A DNA stretch of 64,000 nt from Bufo bufo (taxonomy: Eukaryota; Chordata; Amphibia; Anura; Bufonidae). A model generated the notes under the pieces. The model did not search any database, had not been told where the DNA came from, and was given only the letters and a program-made list of their open reading frames with translations. Shown in pieces: positions 42,335 through 53,479 of the stretch. The number at the start of each line of letters is the position of its first letter. The first letter of the stretch is position 1. Made by a program: the position numbers and the translations under genes. The stretch is taken from assembly GCF_905171765.1 (NCBI RefSeq), contig NC_053393.1, positions 68,727,371 through 68,791,370 on the forward strand, given 5' to 3'.

Positions 42335-42989
42335 TATCACGGTCGGCGTGGCTATCACATACGTGACACAGAGGGAGGGAACGAGGAAAGCCCTGCCCAA
42401 GTGAGAGGGAAGATGGTGACCCCTGACTCACCTGGCGGCTGGCACCTGGCTGCCCTGACGTCCCTAGACGGGTTCCTCACCTGTACGCCGATCACGTGCC
42501 TAAAGCCCTGGCTTTCCCTGAGCCCTAGGTAGTGAACAGGGCGATGGGAACACTAGTCCGCACCACTAACTCTAAGGGAAAACACCAAGGGGAGGACAGA
42601 CAACACAGACTCAACATATATTCCCAGGTGGGCGACAACAGGAGACAACAATAAGCCAAACAGGGATCCAGAGGGTAGCACACAGGAACAACAACCAGGA
42701 TTAACCACTCCAGTGGGTCAGTATAGATGTCCAGGCAGGAAGCTCTATAACTGGCAACTAGAGAAGTGTGAGGGGAGAATATAAGGAGGTAGGGAGTGGC
42801 AGACACGAAACAGCTGAGGAGGAGAAGCTACGGATCCCTGAGAGAGACAAAAAGGATAGCAAGGCAAACACAGAAAACAATAACTAAGAAACACCATGAT
42901 CTTTAGATATAGAGCGCGCAGCCACCCGCTGCGACTTCCTGACCCCGGGTATAACGGAGTCAGACGTGGCTCTTGATACCCTCGTGACA
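42335..42989 (-). repeat. 5' LTR of the inner Gypsy
   Basis: 655 bp; matched by 37395-38054. On the minus strand the interior begins TTATAACTGGCCCTTAC, in which I cannot match a primer tRNA with confidence. Confidence 0.95.
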
Positions 42990-43056
42990 CTAGCGCATCA
43001 ATTGACGCCATCACAAAACCGCTGAGTAATGGCAGTCACAGTATGGCGGGTTATAA

Positions 43057-43574
43057 TGTCACGGCGGACGGGATCTCAGATACACAGACAAATGAACCAA
43101 CAAGTTTCTAGGCGAGAAGCTGGGGAAAGGTCACCCCCTAGCAAATCCCTGACTTCTCTCCCTACACTGCTAAGCCCACATTCAGACCTTGAAGGTAGGA
43201 ATAATGTGTCCTCGTGCCTGGGCTGAAAATACCCTAGAATCCCTGAGATGGTGAAATGGGAATAGGGGCAGCCTGCTCCCTCAGAACCTGGAGGGGACAG
43301 ACGACACACAAACAGCCTAAACAGCAAACAAAAACAGAAACCAAACTTAACTTATCTGAGCTGAAACAGACAATCCTTCCTTCCTTGCTTCCAAGGCCAG
43401 ACTGATTTCTATAACCCGCACGGAACACTGGGATTGAGTGTGATTTAAACCAATGACCCCACCCAGTGCACCTGAAGGGAGGCGGATCTAGCACGACTCC
43501 AAAACAAAACAAAAAACTAAACACGTGCTGCTAATCTGGCCGACCTCCGCACATAGTCAGAGCAGGGCATGACA
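43057..43574 (-). repeat. 5' LTR of the outer Gypsy
   Basis: 518 bp, paired with 32122-32643. On the minus strand it is followed by TTATAACCCGCCATACTG and then the first gag codons. Confidence 0.93.
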
Positions 43575-45736
43575 CCCAGCCAATAGTTGTTGGGTTCATC
43601 AGACACAACCCTTAGTTGGCATGGCCCGGGAGCAGGCCCTGTGCCCTCACCTGTCGTCCTCAACCTGCCTCTGTCCTTTTCTGTTCACTCATCGCGAGAA
43701 CTACTATATGCAGTGGGCTCAGCTTCACTTTTCAGCGAGGAAGAGCTACCAAATGACAGTCAGCAATTACTGCCCAGCCAAGATTTGGAGGAGATATCCA
43801 CTGCTTCCTCTGCTAGGCGGGAAAGTAGTGATGAGGAGAGTGGCGCGGGAGCTTGTGCTGCGAGCGGTCAGGCTCCTTACCCAGAGACCGTTGAGGAGGA
43901 CATCAGTGATGTGCAGACACTACTCAATGATGATGAAGCCAATCGCACTTGGGAGCCAGGTGAAGAAGGGGCTTCGTCATCATCAGAAGAGGGTGGCAGC
44001 TAATGTTGGCACCATGGCCCTGCGTCAACATATGCAGCATCACCATAAAGTGGCCTGGGAGAACCATGGCTCCGATGTGGTGGTGCAGCCTTCCGCAGCT
44101 ACCGCTACATCACCCGGTGGCAAGCACCCAGTTTCAGCCAGTCAAGGCTCCACCACCTCAGCCGAAGGGAGCTGTCTGTCAATCCCATCTTCTGCTGGTC
44201 CAGATGCTCCTGCTCCTACTCCTCGTCAGTCATTCTGTCAGCAATCGATCACCGAAGCGATTGCCAAGAGAAAACAGTATGCGTGCACACATCCAACGGC
44301 GCAGAAGCTGAACGTGCTCCTGTCCAAGTTGCTGGTGCTTCAGTCGCTCCCTTTCCAAGTGGCGGACTCTGCACCTTTCAGAGAACTGATGGCTTGTGCA
44401 GAGCCAAGGTGGAGAGTCCCAATCCATCATTTCTTTGCAAAAAAGGCAGTAACAGCCCTGCACACACATGTAGAACAGAAGGTGGGCCAGTCTCTAAGCC
44501 TGTCGGTGTCTGCCAAAGTGCAGGGCAGTGCCGACGTGTGGAGCTGTAACTACGGTCAGGGACAATACATGTCCTTTATGGCCCACTGAGTGAATGTGGT
44601 TCCTGCACAGCCACACCAGCAACTTGGCCAGGTCACCCGCCTCCGCCTCCACGTTGTCACGCCGTTGGTCCTGTGACAATGTCTACCTCTGCCTCCTCAT
44701 CCTCCACCATGTCCTCAGCCTCCACTGAAGGGACAAGTAACAGTCGCCCTCGAGCATACCACATGTGCAGGGCTCGGCAGTGTCATGCTGTTCTGCACCT
44801 GGTTTGCTTTGTCAAACAGAGTCACACAGGGGAAGAACTGCTCCGTATGATGCATCAAGAAATCGAATCCTGGCTTTCTGTGCGACAACTGAAAATCGGA
44901 ACCATGCTGACCGACAACGGGCAGAACATGGTGTCGGCGCTGCATCAAGGAAGGCTGAGCCATGCGCCCTGCATGGCACACGTGTTCAATCTGGTTGTCA
45001 AGCGTTTACTGAAGTCTTCCACCCATCTGCAAGACATCCTAAAAATGATCAGGAAACTTTGCATGCACTTCAGCCACTCGTACACCGCAAAACACACCCT
45101 CCTTGAGCTGCAGCGGCAGAACGGCATCCCCCAACATAGGCTGATATGCAACGTTTCCACCCGTTGAAATTCCACCCTCCATATGTTGGATCGACTATAC
45201 GAACAGAGAAAGACCATCAACGATTTATTGATGATGCAAGCGGATAGGAGTACTCCACTATGTATCTTCGATGTCAGCCAGTGGCAGCTCATGTGTGACA
45301 CCTGCTGTTTGCTCAGGCCAGGACTACAGGATGAACAACGTCATTCCACTGCTTCATGTCCTGGAACAGATGCTGGTAAATCTGTCTGGTCAGGGGACTG
45401 GAGACGTGGCGCCTAGATCTCACGGCCACATGTGGGGGCTGAACTGGAGGAGGGGGAGGAGGACATTGGAGCACAGGAAATGTGTAGCCAAATGGGTGGT
45501 TTTTCTACTCAGCTGACAGGACTGAAGGAGCAGGAGCAGCCAGAGGAGCTACAGGGCGATGAGGAAGACGAGACAGAGGACCCAGACACACCGCGGCAGT
45601 ATGCAGCGGAGATGAAGGCAGGGAGTCCCTTCGAGTCACTTGCACAAATGGCACGATGCATGCTCACTTGCTTGCGTAGTGACAGCTGAATTGTCACCAT
45701 TCGGCAGAGGGATGACTTCTGGCTCTCTGGCTTATT
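43575..45736 (+). pseudogene. hAT copy E transposase, main part, truncated
   Basis: It resumes the copy-E reading after the outer Gypsy (TLSWHGPGAGPVPSPVV). An acidic Ser-rich stretch is followed by the remnant of a BED finger (LRQHMQHHHKVAWE; the cysteines are lost), then the hAT core ITEAIAKRKQY, LPFQVADSAPFRELM and SADVWSCNYGQGQYMSFMAH. A TGA at about 44587 and frame changes follow. The next block holds LTDNGQNMVSALHQ, APCMAHVFNLVVKRLL and VSTR-stop-NSTLHML, where TGA at 45165-45167 replaces the usual Trp. The copy ends at RQRDDFWLS, where the Penelope-like element begins; the dimerisation domain is missing. It belongs to a different subfamily from copy D. Confidence 0.85.
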
Positions 45737-46546
45737 TCTGTTCCTGCACGGGAGGCAAAAACCACACCACGAGAAAGTATATTTTTCTTTTCGTTCCTCT
45801 TTATTTACAATTGCAGCACTATGTACCAACCGATTCTTTAAATTCGGTGCCTTTTTTAAGATAAAATATGGATGACTGGGTATTTCTATACCTATAACTG
45901 GATCATTTTTAAGTACACTCCAATTTTTCCTTATGGCATTTTTAATGAGGCCTGCTTGTACTGTATATTTAGTGAGAAAGGCGAATCTAAAATCTTTCTT
46001 ATTCTTCTTTTTTTCTTCTTTATTCACTAACCCTTTTTTGTCCCCACTTTCCTCAACCTCACGGCTGCATCTCACCAAATCCTCTTTATTATATTCCTTC
46101 TCCAAGAATCGATCCTGGATAAGTAAACTTTGTTCTTGGAATGTCGCAGCATCAGTGCAATTGCGGTGAATTCTCCCGATCTGACCCCTCGGAATGTTAT
46201 TAAGCCAAGGGCCGTAATGGCAGCTAGTCAGATCGATATAACCAATAACATCCGTTTTCTTAAAAAAGGTCTTAGTCTTGAGCCGTCCATTTTCCATAAA
46301 AATGGTAAGATCGAGAAAATTCACCTCTTTGTCACTGATGCTGCTCGTAAACTTAATGTTCCAATCATTAATATTCAGCTGTGCAATTAATTCTTCTAAG
46401 CCTCTTTTTTCTCCTTCCCATATAAGAAAACAGTCATCTACAAATCTTCGCCATGTATTGAGTTGACCAAACTCTGTCTTTTTTCCTAAAAGGGGGGTGA
46501 TTATCTCTGTTTCCCATGCCGACATTTCTTGCATTATCTGACCAGT
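45737..46546 (-). pseudogene. Penelope-like element reverse transcriptase, C-terminal part
   Basis: The catalytic motif reads TWRRFVDDCFLIWEGEK, followed by VNFLDLTIFM, NIPRGQIGRIHRNCTD and FLTKYT, all in the order of Penelope-like reverse transcriptases, and then the Cys pair CGFCLPCRNRNK. The GIY-YIG endonuclease that should follow is absent, because hAT E begins at this point. The upstream end is cut by the 4.8-kb insert. Penelope-like elements retrotranspose by target-primed synthesis. Confidence 0.87.
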
Positions 46547-47559
46547 GTCACTTTATGTGGTGATAACTTTAAAACGCTTTGACTTATCCAGGCCATTCGG
46601 AGATTGTTTTTTCGTCACATATTGTACTTCATGACACTGGTAAAATGGAGTAAAAAAAAAAAACATTTTTATTTATAAAAAATACCAAATTTGCAATATT
46701 TTTTTTAAAATATGCAAATTTCCAAGTTTCAATTTCTCTACTTCTATAACCTATAGTAATACCTACAAAAATAGGTATTACTTTACATTCCCCATATGTC
46801 TACTTCATGTTAGGATCATTTTGGGAATGACATTTTATTTTTGGGGGACGTTACAAGGCTTAGAAGTTTAGTAGTAAATCTTGAAATTTCTCTGAAATTT
46901 CAAAAACCAACTTTATAAGGACCAGTTCAGGTCTGAAGTCACTTTGTGAGGCTTACATAATAGAAACCACCCAAAAATGACCCCATTCTAGAAATTACAC
47001 CCATCAAGGTATTCAAAACTGATTTTACAAACATCATTAACCCTTTAGGTGTTCCACAAGAATTAATGGAAAATAGAGATACAATTTCAAAATATCACTT
47101 TTTTTGGCAGATTTTCCATTTTAATAATTTTTTTCCAGTTACAAAGCAAGGGTTAACAGCCAAACAAAACTCAATATTTATGGCTCTGATTCTGTAGTTT
47201 ACAGAAACACCCCATATGTGGTCGTAAACTGCTGTACGGGCATACGGCAGGGCGCAGAAGGAAAGGAATGCCATATGGTTTTTGGAAGGCAGATTTTGCT
47301 GGACTTGTTTTTTGACACCATGTCCCATTTGAAGCCCCCCTGATGCACCCCTAGAGTAGAAACTCCAAAAAAGTGACCCCATTTTAGAAACTACAGGATA
47401 GGGTGGCAGTTTTGTTGGTACTATTTTAGGGATTTTTGGTTGCTCTATATAACACTTTTTGTGAGGCAAGGTAACAAGAAATAGCTGTTTTGGCACCGTT
47501 TTTATTTTTTGTTATTTACAACATACAGGTTAGATCATGTGGTATTTTTATAGACCAGG

Positions 47560-50500
47560 TTGTCACGGACGTGGCGATACCTAATATGTATACAATTTTT
47601 TTTATTTATGTAAGTTTTACACAATGATTTCATTTTTGAAAAAAAAAAATGTGTCCATAGTGTGAGAGACATAGTTTTTTCAGTTTTTGGGCGATTATCT
47701 TGGGTAGGGTATAATTTTTGCGGGATGTGATGACTGTTTGATTGGCACTATTTTGGGGTGCGTATGACTTTTTGATCGCTTGCTATTACACTTTTTGTGA
47801 TGTAAGGTGACAAAAAATAGCTTTTTTTTACACCGTTTTTATTTCTATTTTTTTACGGTGTTCATCTGAGGGGTTAGGCCATGTGATATTTTTATAGAGC
47901 AAGTTATTATGAACGCGGCAATACCTAATATGTATACTTTTTTTTATTTATGTAAGTTTTACACAATGATTTCATTTTGAATTTAAAAAAATCATGTTTT
48001 AGTGTCTCCATATTCTGAGAGCCATAGTTTTTTCAGTTTTCGGGCGATTATCTTAGGTAGGGTCTCATTTTTTGCGGGATGAGATGACGCTGTGATTGGC
48101 ACTATTTTGGGGTGCATGTGACTTTTTGATCGCTTGCTATTACACTTTTTGTGATGTAAGGTGACAAAAATTGCTTTTTTTACACCTTTTTTTTATTTTT
48201 TATTTACGGTGTTCACCTGAGGGGTTAGGTCATATGATATTTTTATAGAGCAGGTTATTATGCACGTGGCAAAACCTAATATGTATACTTTTTTTTATTT
48301 ATGTAAGTTTTACACAATGATTTCATTTTGAATTAAAAAAAATCATGTTTTAGTGTCTCCATATTCTGAGAGCCATAGTTTTTTCAGTTTTTGGGCGATT
48401 ATCTTAGGTAGGGTCTAATTTTTTTGCGGGATGAGATGATGGTTTGATTGGCACTATTTTGAGGTGCATATGACTTTTTGATCGCTTGCTATTACACTTT
48501 TTGTGATGTAAGGTGACAAAAAATGGCTTTTTTTACACCGTTTTTATTTTACTTTTTTTACGGTGTTCACCTGAGGGGTTAGGTCATGTGATATTTTTAT
48601 AGAGCAAGTTATTACGGACGCGGCGATACCTAATATTTATACTTTTTTTATTTATGTAAGTTTTACACAATGATTTCATTTTGAAACAAAAAAATCATGT
48701 TTTAGTGTCTCCATATTCTGAGAGCCATAGTTTTTTCAGTTTTTGGGAGATTATCTTAGGTTGGGTCTCATTTTTTGCGGGATGAGATGACGGTTTGATT
48801 GGCACTATTTTGGGGTGCATATGACTTTTTGATCGCTTGCTATTACACTTTTTGTGATGTAAGTTGACAAAAAATTGCTTTTTTTACACTTTTTTTTTTT
48901 TTACGGTGTCCATCTAAGGGGTTAGGTCATGTGAAATTTTTATAAAGCAGGTTATTATGGACGCGGCGAAACCTAATATGTATACTTTTTTTATTTATGT
49001 AAGCTTTACACAATGATTTCATTTTGAATAAAAAAAAATCATGTTTTAGTGTCTCCATATTCTGAGAGCCATAGTTTTTTCAGTTTTGGGGCGATTATCT
49101 TAGGTAGGGCCTCATTTTTTGCGGGATGAGATACCGGTTTGATTGGCATTATTTTGGGGTGTATATGACTTTTTGATCGCTTGCTATTACACTTTTTGTC
49201 ATGTAAGGTGACAAAAAATTGCTTTTTTTAAACCGTTTTTATTTTACTTTTTTTACGGTGTTCACCTGAGGGGTTAGGTCATGTGATATTTTTATAGAGC
49301 AAGTTATTACGGACGCGGCGATACCTAATATGTATAATTTTTTTATTTATGTAAGTTTTACACAATGATTTCATTTTGAATAAAAAAAAATCATGTTTTA
49401 GTGTCTCCATATTCTGAGAGCCATAGTTTTTTTAGTTTTTGGGCGATTATCATAGGTAGGGCCTCATTTTTTGCGGGATGAGATGATGGTTTGATTAGCA
49501 CTATTTTGGGGGTGCATATGACTTTTTGATCGCTTCCTATTACACGTTTTGTGATGTAAGGTGACTAAAAATGGCTTTTTTTACACATTTTTTTATTTTT
49601 TTTTACGGTGTTCATCTGAGGGGTTAGGTCTTGTGATATTTTTATAGACCAGGTTATTACGGACGCGGCGAAACCTAATATGTGTACTTTTTTTTATTTA
49701 TGTAAGTTTTACACAATGATTTCATTTTTGAAACAAAAAAAATCATGTTTTAGTGTCTCCATATTCTGAGAGCCAAAGTTTTCAAATTTTTTGGGCGATT
49801 ATCTTAGGTAGGGTCTCATTTTTTGCTGGATGAGATGACGGTTTGATTGGCACTATTTTGGGGTGCATATGACTTTTTGATCGCTTGCTATTACACTTTT
49901 TGTGATGTAAGGTGACAAAAAATGGCTTTTTTTACACCGTTTTTTGTTTTTTTTACGGTGTTCACCTGAGGGGTTAGGTCATGTGATATTTTTATAGAGC
50001 AGGTTATTATGGATGCGGCGAAACCTAATATGTATACTTTTTTTTAATTTATGTAACTTTTACACAATGATTTCATTTTTGAAACAAAAAAAATCATGTT
50101 TTAGTGTCTCCATATTCTGAGAGCCAAAGTTTTTAAATTTTTTGGGCGATTATTTTAGGTAGGGTCTCATTTTTTGCGGGATGAGATGACGGTTTTATTG
50201 GCACTATTTTGGGGTGCATATGACTATTTGATCGCTTGCTATTACACTTTTTGTGATGTAAGGTGACAAAAAATGGCATTTTTTGCACTTTTTCTTTTTT
50301 TTTCTTACAGTATTCACCTGAGGGGTTATGTCATGTGACATTTTTATAGAGCAGGTTATTACAGACGCGGTGATACCTAATATGTATACTTTTTTTTATT
50401 TATGTAAGTTTTACACTATTATTTCATTTTTGAAACAAAAAAAATAATGTTTTAGTGTCTTCATATTCTGAGCTATAGTTTTTTTATTTTTTGGGTGATT

Positions 50501-50740
50501 GTCTGAAGTAGGGGCTCATATTTTGCGGCATGAGGTGACGGTTAGATTGGTACTATTTTGGTGGGCATACGCCTTTTTGATCGCTTGCTGTTATACTTTT
50601 TGTGATGTAAGGTGACAAAAAATGGTTTATTTAGCACAGTTTTTATTTTTTACTTTTAACGGTGTTCATCTGAGGGGTTAGGTCATGCGATATGTTTATA
50701 GAGCCGGTCGATACGGACGCGGCAATACCTAATACCTTTA
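47560..50740. repeat. ~350-bp tandem array, about nine units
   Basis: ACAATGATTTCATTTT recurs at 47621, 47963, 48314, 48667, 49010, 49362, 49713, 50064 and (changed) 50415, a spacing of 342-353 bp. Each unit also has GGCGATACCTAATATGTATA, GTGTCTCCATATTCTGAGAG, GGGCGATTATCTTAGGTAGG and TTTTTGATCGCTTGCTATTA. Confidence 0.93.
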
Positions 50741-51249
50741 TTTGGGGAAAATGACGTTTTTGATTATTTTTACTTGAAACTTTTAATTTTTGGGTGGGAA
50801 AACTTTACTTTTTCAACTTTTTTTTTCACTTTACTTTTTGTCCCACTTTGGGACTTCAACTTTTGGCGGTCTAATCCTTTACAATGCATTCCAATACTTC
50901 TGTATTGGAATGCATTGGCTGTATGAGTAATACAGTGTGTATTACTCATGCAGCTTCCGGCCTGTGAGATCCAAGGGGCTGGATCTCACAGGCTCGTCAC
51001 AGGAAGGCAGCGCCGATGCCTCAGGAAGGCATCGCACTGCCTTCCATGCCATCGGGTCCCTCCTACAGCCCCACGGGGACCCGATGGCACCACTGCCCGC
51101 CGCCGCCCGCAACTTGTAAAAGCCGCAAACCGCAGGTCTGAATTGACCTGCGGTTTGCGGTGATCGCCGACACGGGGGGGTCACGGGATCCCCCCGCACA
51201 TTTACCCAAGGTGCCTGCTCAATGATTTGAGCAGGCACCGGGTTCCGAT

Positions 51250-51357
51250 CACCGCCCGCCGAGCGGCGGTGATCGGAAATACATAGAACGTACAGGTACG
51301 CCCTGTGTCCTTAAGTACCGGGACATCAGTGCGTACCTGTACGCCCTATGTCCTAAA
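51250..51357. repeat. Inverted GTACAGGTACG motifs at the insert end
   Basis: ACGTACAGGTACGCCCTGTG and GCGTACCTGTACGCCCTATG surround a short spacer and may form a terminal hairpin of the 4.8-kb insert. Confidence 0.5.
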
Positions 51358-51797
51358 CAGGATAAATATGACAGAGCCTTTATGACATACATCTGCAAAA
51401 AATAATCGATATATTCCGTTAATCGACTAGTCAGTGAATTGATCCCGGACAAAATGGGTCTCCCCGGGGGATTAGTCATATCTTTGTTGATCCATAATCA
51501 CTAACACCCCCCCCCCCTCCCGCTTGTCGGCCGGTTTAATCACTATATTCTTATTGTTTTCAAAAAAAGTGCAGTTTTTTCTTCCCTAGTTAAATTGTGC
51601 ATTCTAGACTTAGTTTCAATTTTCTCTAGTTCATTTAATACCCCCCTTTCAAAAGCTTCAATACATCCATTGTTTTTATTCTTAGGGAAAAAATTCGACT
51701 TTTCTCGAAGTGATGTGTGCATAAACTCGGCGAAGTTTTTAATCGGTGCTACTTGGCTATTCGCAAAATACTTCGCTAGGTTCAACTTCCTGATATA
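51358..51797 (-). pseudogene. Penelope-like element reverse transcriptase, N-terminal part
   Basis: The stretch NLTREEKTALFLKTIRI, then VIKPADK and, after a small deletion, NPPGRPILSGINSLTSRLTE and YIDYFLQ are the conserved N-terminal blocks of Penelope-like reverse transcriptases. A part between IKPADK and PPGRPI is missing, roughly 60 residues by family expectation. It continues on the far side of the 4.8-kb insert at 46546. Confidence 0.85.
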
Positions 51798-52081
51798 TTT
51801 GTGATATGCAAAATAACCGTGGAGCCCCAGTTATGGGTCTTCAACACAGTGAAAGCCAGATATCTTTGTGGATGGATAACTGGCTTAGGTCTTCCCCGTC
51901 ACATCCTTAAAGCTTGTAAAAGAGCGGGATCTTGACATAGGGGCCACTTAATATGGTGGATTTTGTGATCTCTGTAATGGGGACACCCCTTTGCTCGGTT
52001 TTCCTTCCTTTGAGGGATATCTGGCTTTCACTGTGTTGAAGACCCATAACTGGGGCTCCATGGTTATTTTGCATATCACTG
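51798..52081. repeat. Inverted repeat within the Penelope-like element
   Basis: TGATATGCAAAATAACCGTG (51800 on) and its inverted copy (ending at 52079) form arms of about 63 bp, including AGTTATGGGTCTTCAACACA. The middle 150 bp is AT-rich. It may be a small foldback insertion or a local inversion; no clear TSD. Confidence 0.6.
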
Positions 52082-52169
52082 TTTCCCAGGGAGCTTTGCA
52101 CTTTGGATTGCTGTGTCGAGACTCTTAAATGAGGCTCCACAGTGTTTTCTGTAGCTGGTCCCTCTAAGA

Positions 52170-53333
52170 TCAGCTATTGTTTTGTTTGATATATTTGTGC
52201 ACATCAAAGAACATTTCAAACGTATTTATTCCTCGCGTGGGTGCAAACTTTAAACCCTTACTCAACACCCTTTTTTCCTGTTCTGATAGCGTGTGTTTAC
52301 TCAAGTTAAAGATGCCCGTTTCTCCCCCTTGATTTTTTGGGGGGTTGGTTCTATGTTTGACTCCTCCCCTTTCCTCCCTCCTAGCATTCTTTTGTGGGGG
52401 TTCATATTCTTTTGCCTCTCTCCCACTGTCTCTCCCATCGAACTTTCCCTCTGTATCCCCTTTATTGCCTGATGCGGAAAATTTTGTTTCTCTACTTGGT
52501 GCCTTTGGGGTGCTCGGTCCCAGATGGCGGCGGTCAGTAGCAGGCGGAGTCTCTTGGCGGCGGGTGTTCTGATTTTGCCCACTGCTCCCTCTTTGTCTTT
52601 TGCTACGCTGTTGGCTCGGTCTCACCACTGCCTCTTCCTCCGAACTGTGAAAGTCAGTGGCACGACCTTCATTCCATGTGGGGTCTAGGACCTCATCGTC
52701 CCCTGCATCGTCTTCCACCCAGTCTTGATCCCTGACCTCCTGTTCAGTCTGCACACTGCAGAAAGACGCAGCAGTTGGCACCTGTGTTTCGTCATCATCA
52801 GAGACGTGCTGAGGTGGTATTCCCATGTCCTCATCATCAGGAAACATAAGTGGTTGTGCGTTAGTGCATTCTATCTCTTCCACCCCTGGGGAAGGGCTAG
52901 GTGGATGCCCTTGGGAAACCCTGCCAGCAGAGTCTTCAAACAGCATAAGAGACTGCTGCATAACTTGAGGCTCAGACAGTTTCCCTGATATGCATGGGGG
53001 TGATGTGACAGACTGATGGGCTTGGTTTTCATGCGCCATCTGTGCGCTTTCTGCAGAAGACTGGGTGGGAGATAATGTGAACGTGCTGGATGCACTGTCG
53101 GCCACCCAATTGACTAATGCCTGTACCTGCTCAGGCCTTACCATCCTTAGAACGGCATTGGGCCCCACCAAATATCCCTGTAAATTCTGGCGGCTACTGG
53201 GACCTGAGGTAGTTGGTACACTAGGACGTGTGGCTGTGGCAGAACGGCCACGTCCTCTCCCAGCACCAGAGGGTCCACTAACACCACCACGACCATGTCC
53301 ACGTCCGCGTCCCTTACTAGTTGTTTTCCTCAT
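52170..53333 (-). CDS. Chimeric ORF: hAT F N-terminus fused to Penelope N-terminus
   Basis: One open frame of 387 codons. From the ATG at 53333, residues 1 to about 278 are the Gly/Arg-rich, acidic, disordered N-terminus of a hAT transposase (RKTTSKGRGRGHGRGG; VLRMVRPEQVQALVNWVADS), clearly related to copy D (28522-29034). Near 52500 the sequence switches to a Penelope-type N-terminus ending IFNLSKHTLSEQEKRVLSKG and LKFAPTRGINTFEMF. The hAT BED finger that should follow GPSTPKAPS is absent. The join is in frame. A plausible promoter lies upstream at about 55925. Whether it is expressed is unknown; a chance fusion is the simplest reading. Confidence 0.7.
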   Translation of the reverse strand: MRKTTSKGRGRGHGRGGVSGPSGAGRGRGRSATATRPSVPTTSGPSSRQNLQGYLVGPNAVLRMVRPEQVQALVNWVADSASSTFTLSPTQSSAESAQMAHENQAHQSVTSPPCISGKLSEPQVMQQSLMLFEDSAGRVSQGHPPSPSPGVEEIECTNAQPLMFPDDEDMGIPPQHVSDDDETQVPTAASFCSVQTEQEVRDQDWVEDDAGDDEVLDPTWNEGRATDFHSSEEEAVVRPSQQRSKRQRGSSGQNQNTRRQETPPATDRRHLGPSTPKAPSRETKFSASGNKGDTEGKFDGRDSGREAKEYEPPQKNARREERGGVKHRTNPPKNQGGETGIFNLSKHTLSEQEKRVLSKGLKFAPTRGINTFEMFFDVHKYIKQNNS

Positions 53334-53479
53334 TCTTACCGTTCACCACAATAAGAAAAATATTATTCGGGCTAATGTATTGAATTAAAGTTCAGGCCTT
53401 TTTTTACAGACACCTAACACTATCTGGCTATCTATTTAGGTACAGTATTACACTAATACAGGCACACAAGTAATGACAG

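Larger units (their letters stand above)
37395..42989 (-). mobile_element. Inner chromodomain Ty3/Gypsy element, nearly intact
   Basis: LTRs lie at 37395-38054 (660 bp) and 42335-42989 (655 bp). They differ by a 5-bp CTGAG indel and about five substitutions. CTAGC flanks both ends (37390-37394 and 42990-42994). It inserted in codon 8-9 of the outer gag. Gag and pol are open, so it may be, or recently was, autonomous. Confidence 0.96.
32122..43574 (-). mobile_element. Outer chromodomain Ty3/Gypsy element, interrupted twice
   Basis: LTRs lie at 32122-32643 and 43057-43574 and begin TGTCACGG and end TGACA on the plus strand. CCCAG flanks both ends (32117-32121 and 43575-43579), the 5-bp duplication expected of Ty3/Gypsy. 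It inserted into the hAT E transposase. A second Gypsy (37395-42989) later inserted in its gag start and a MITE (35430-35913) in its pol. Removing both leaves about 5.37 kb, a normal size. Confidence 0.95.
46547..51357. mobile_element. 4.8-kb insert inside the Penelope-like element
   Basis: It separates two parts of one reverse transcriptase reading. The left part contains TGACCCCATTTTAGAAACTA-type strings known from abundant frog repeats, the middle is a ~350-bp tandem array, and the right end contains the inverted motifs GTACAGGTACGCC and GCGTACCTGTACGCC. I find no transposase ORF and no clear TSD, so I leave the class open. Confidence 0.6.

Noticed and set aside
45509..45736. C-terminal 70 codons of the 341-codon minus-strand ORF as part of the Penelope protein
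   Set aside because: This part is antisense to hAT E (QDD/DDFWLS region on the plus strand), so the Penelope reading ends near 45737.
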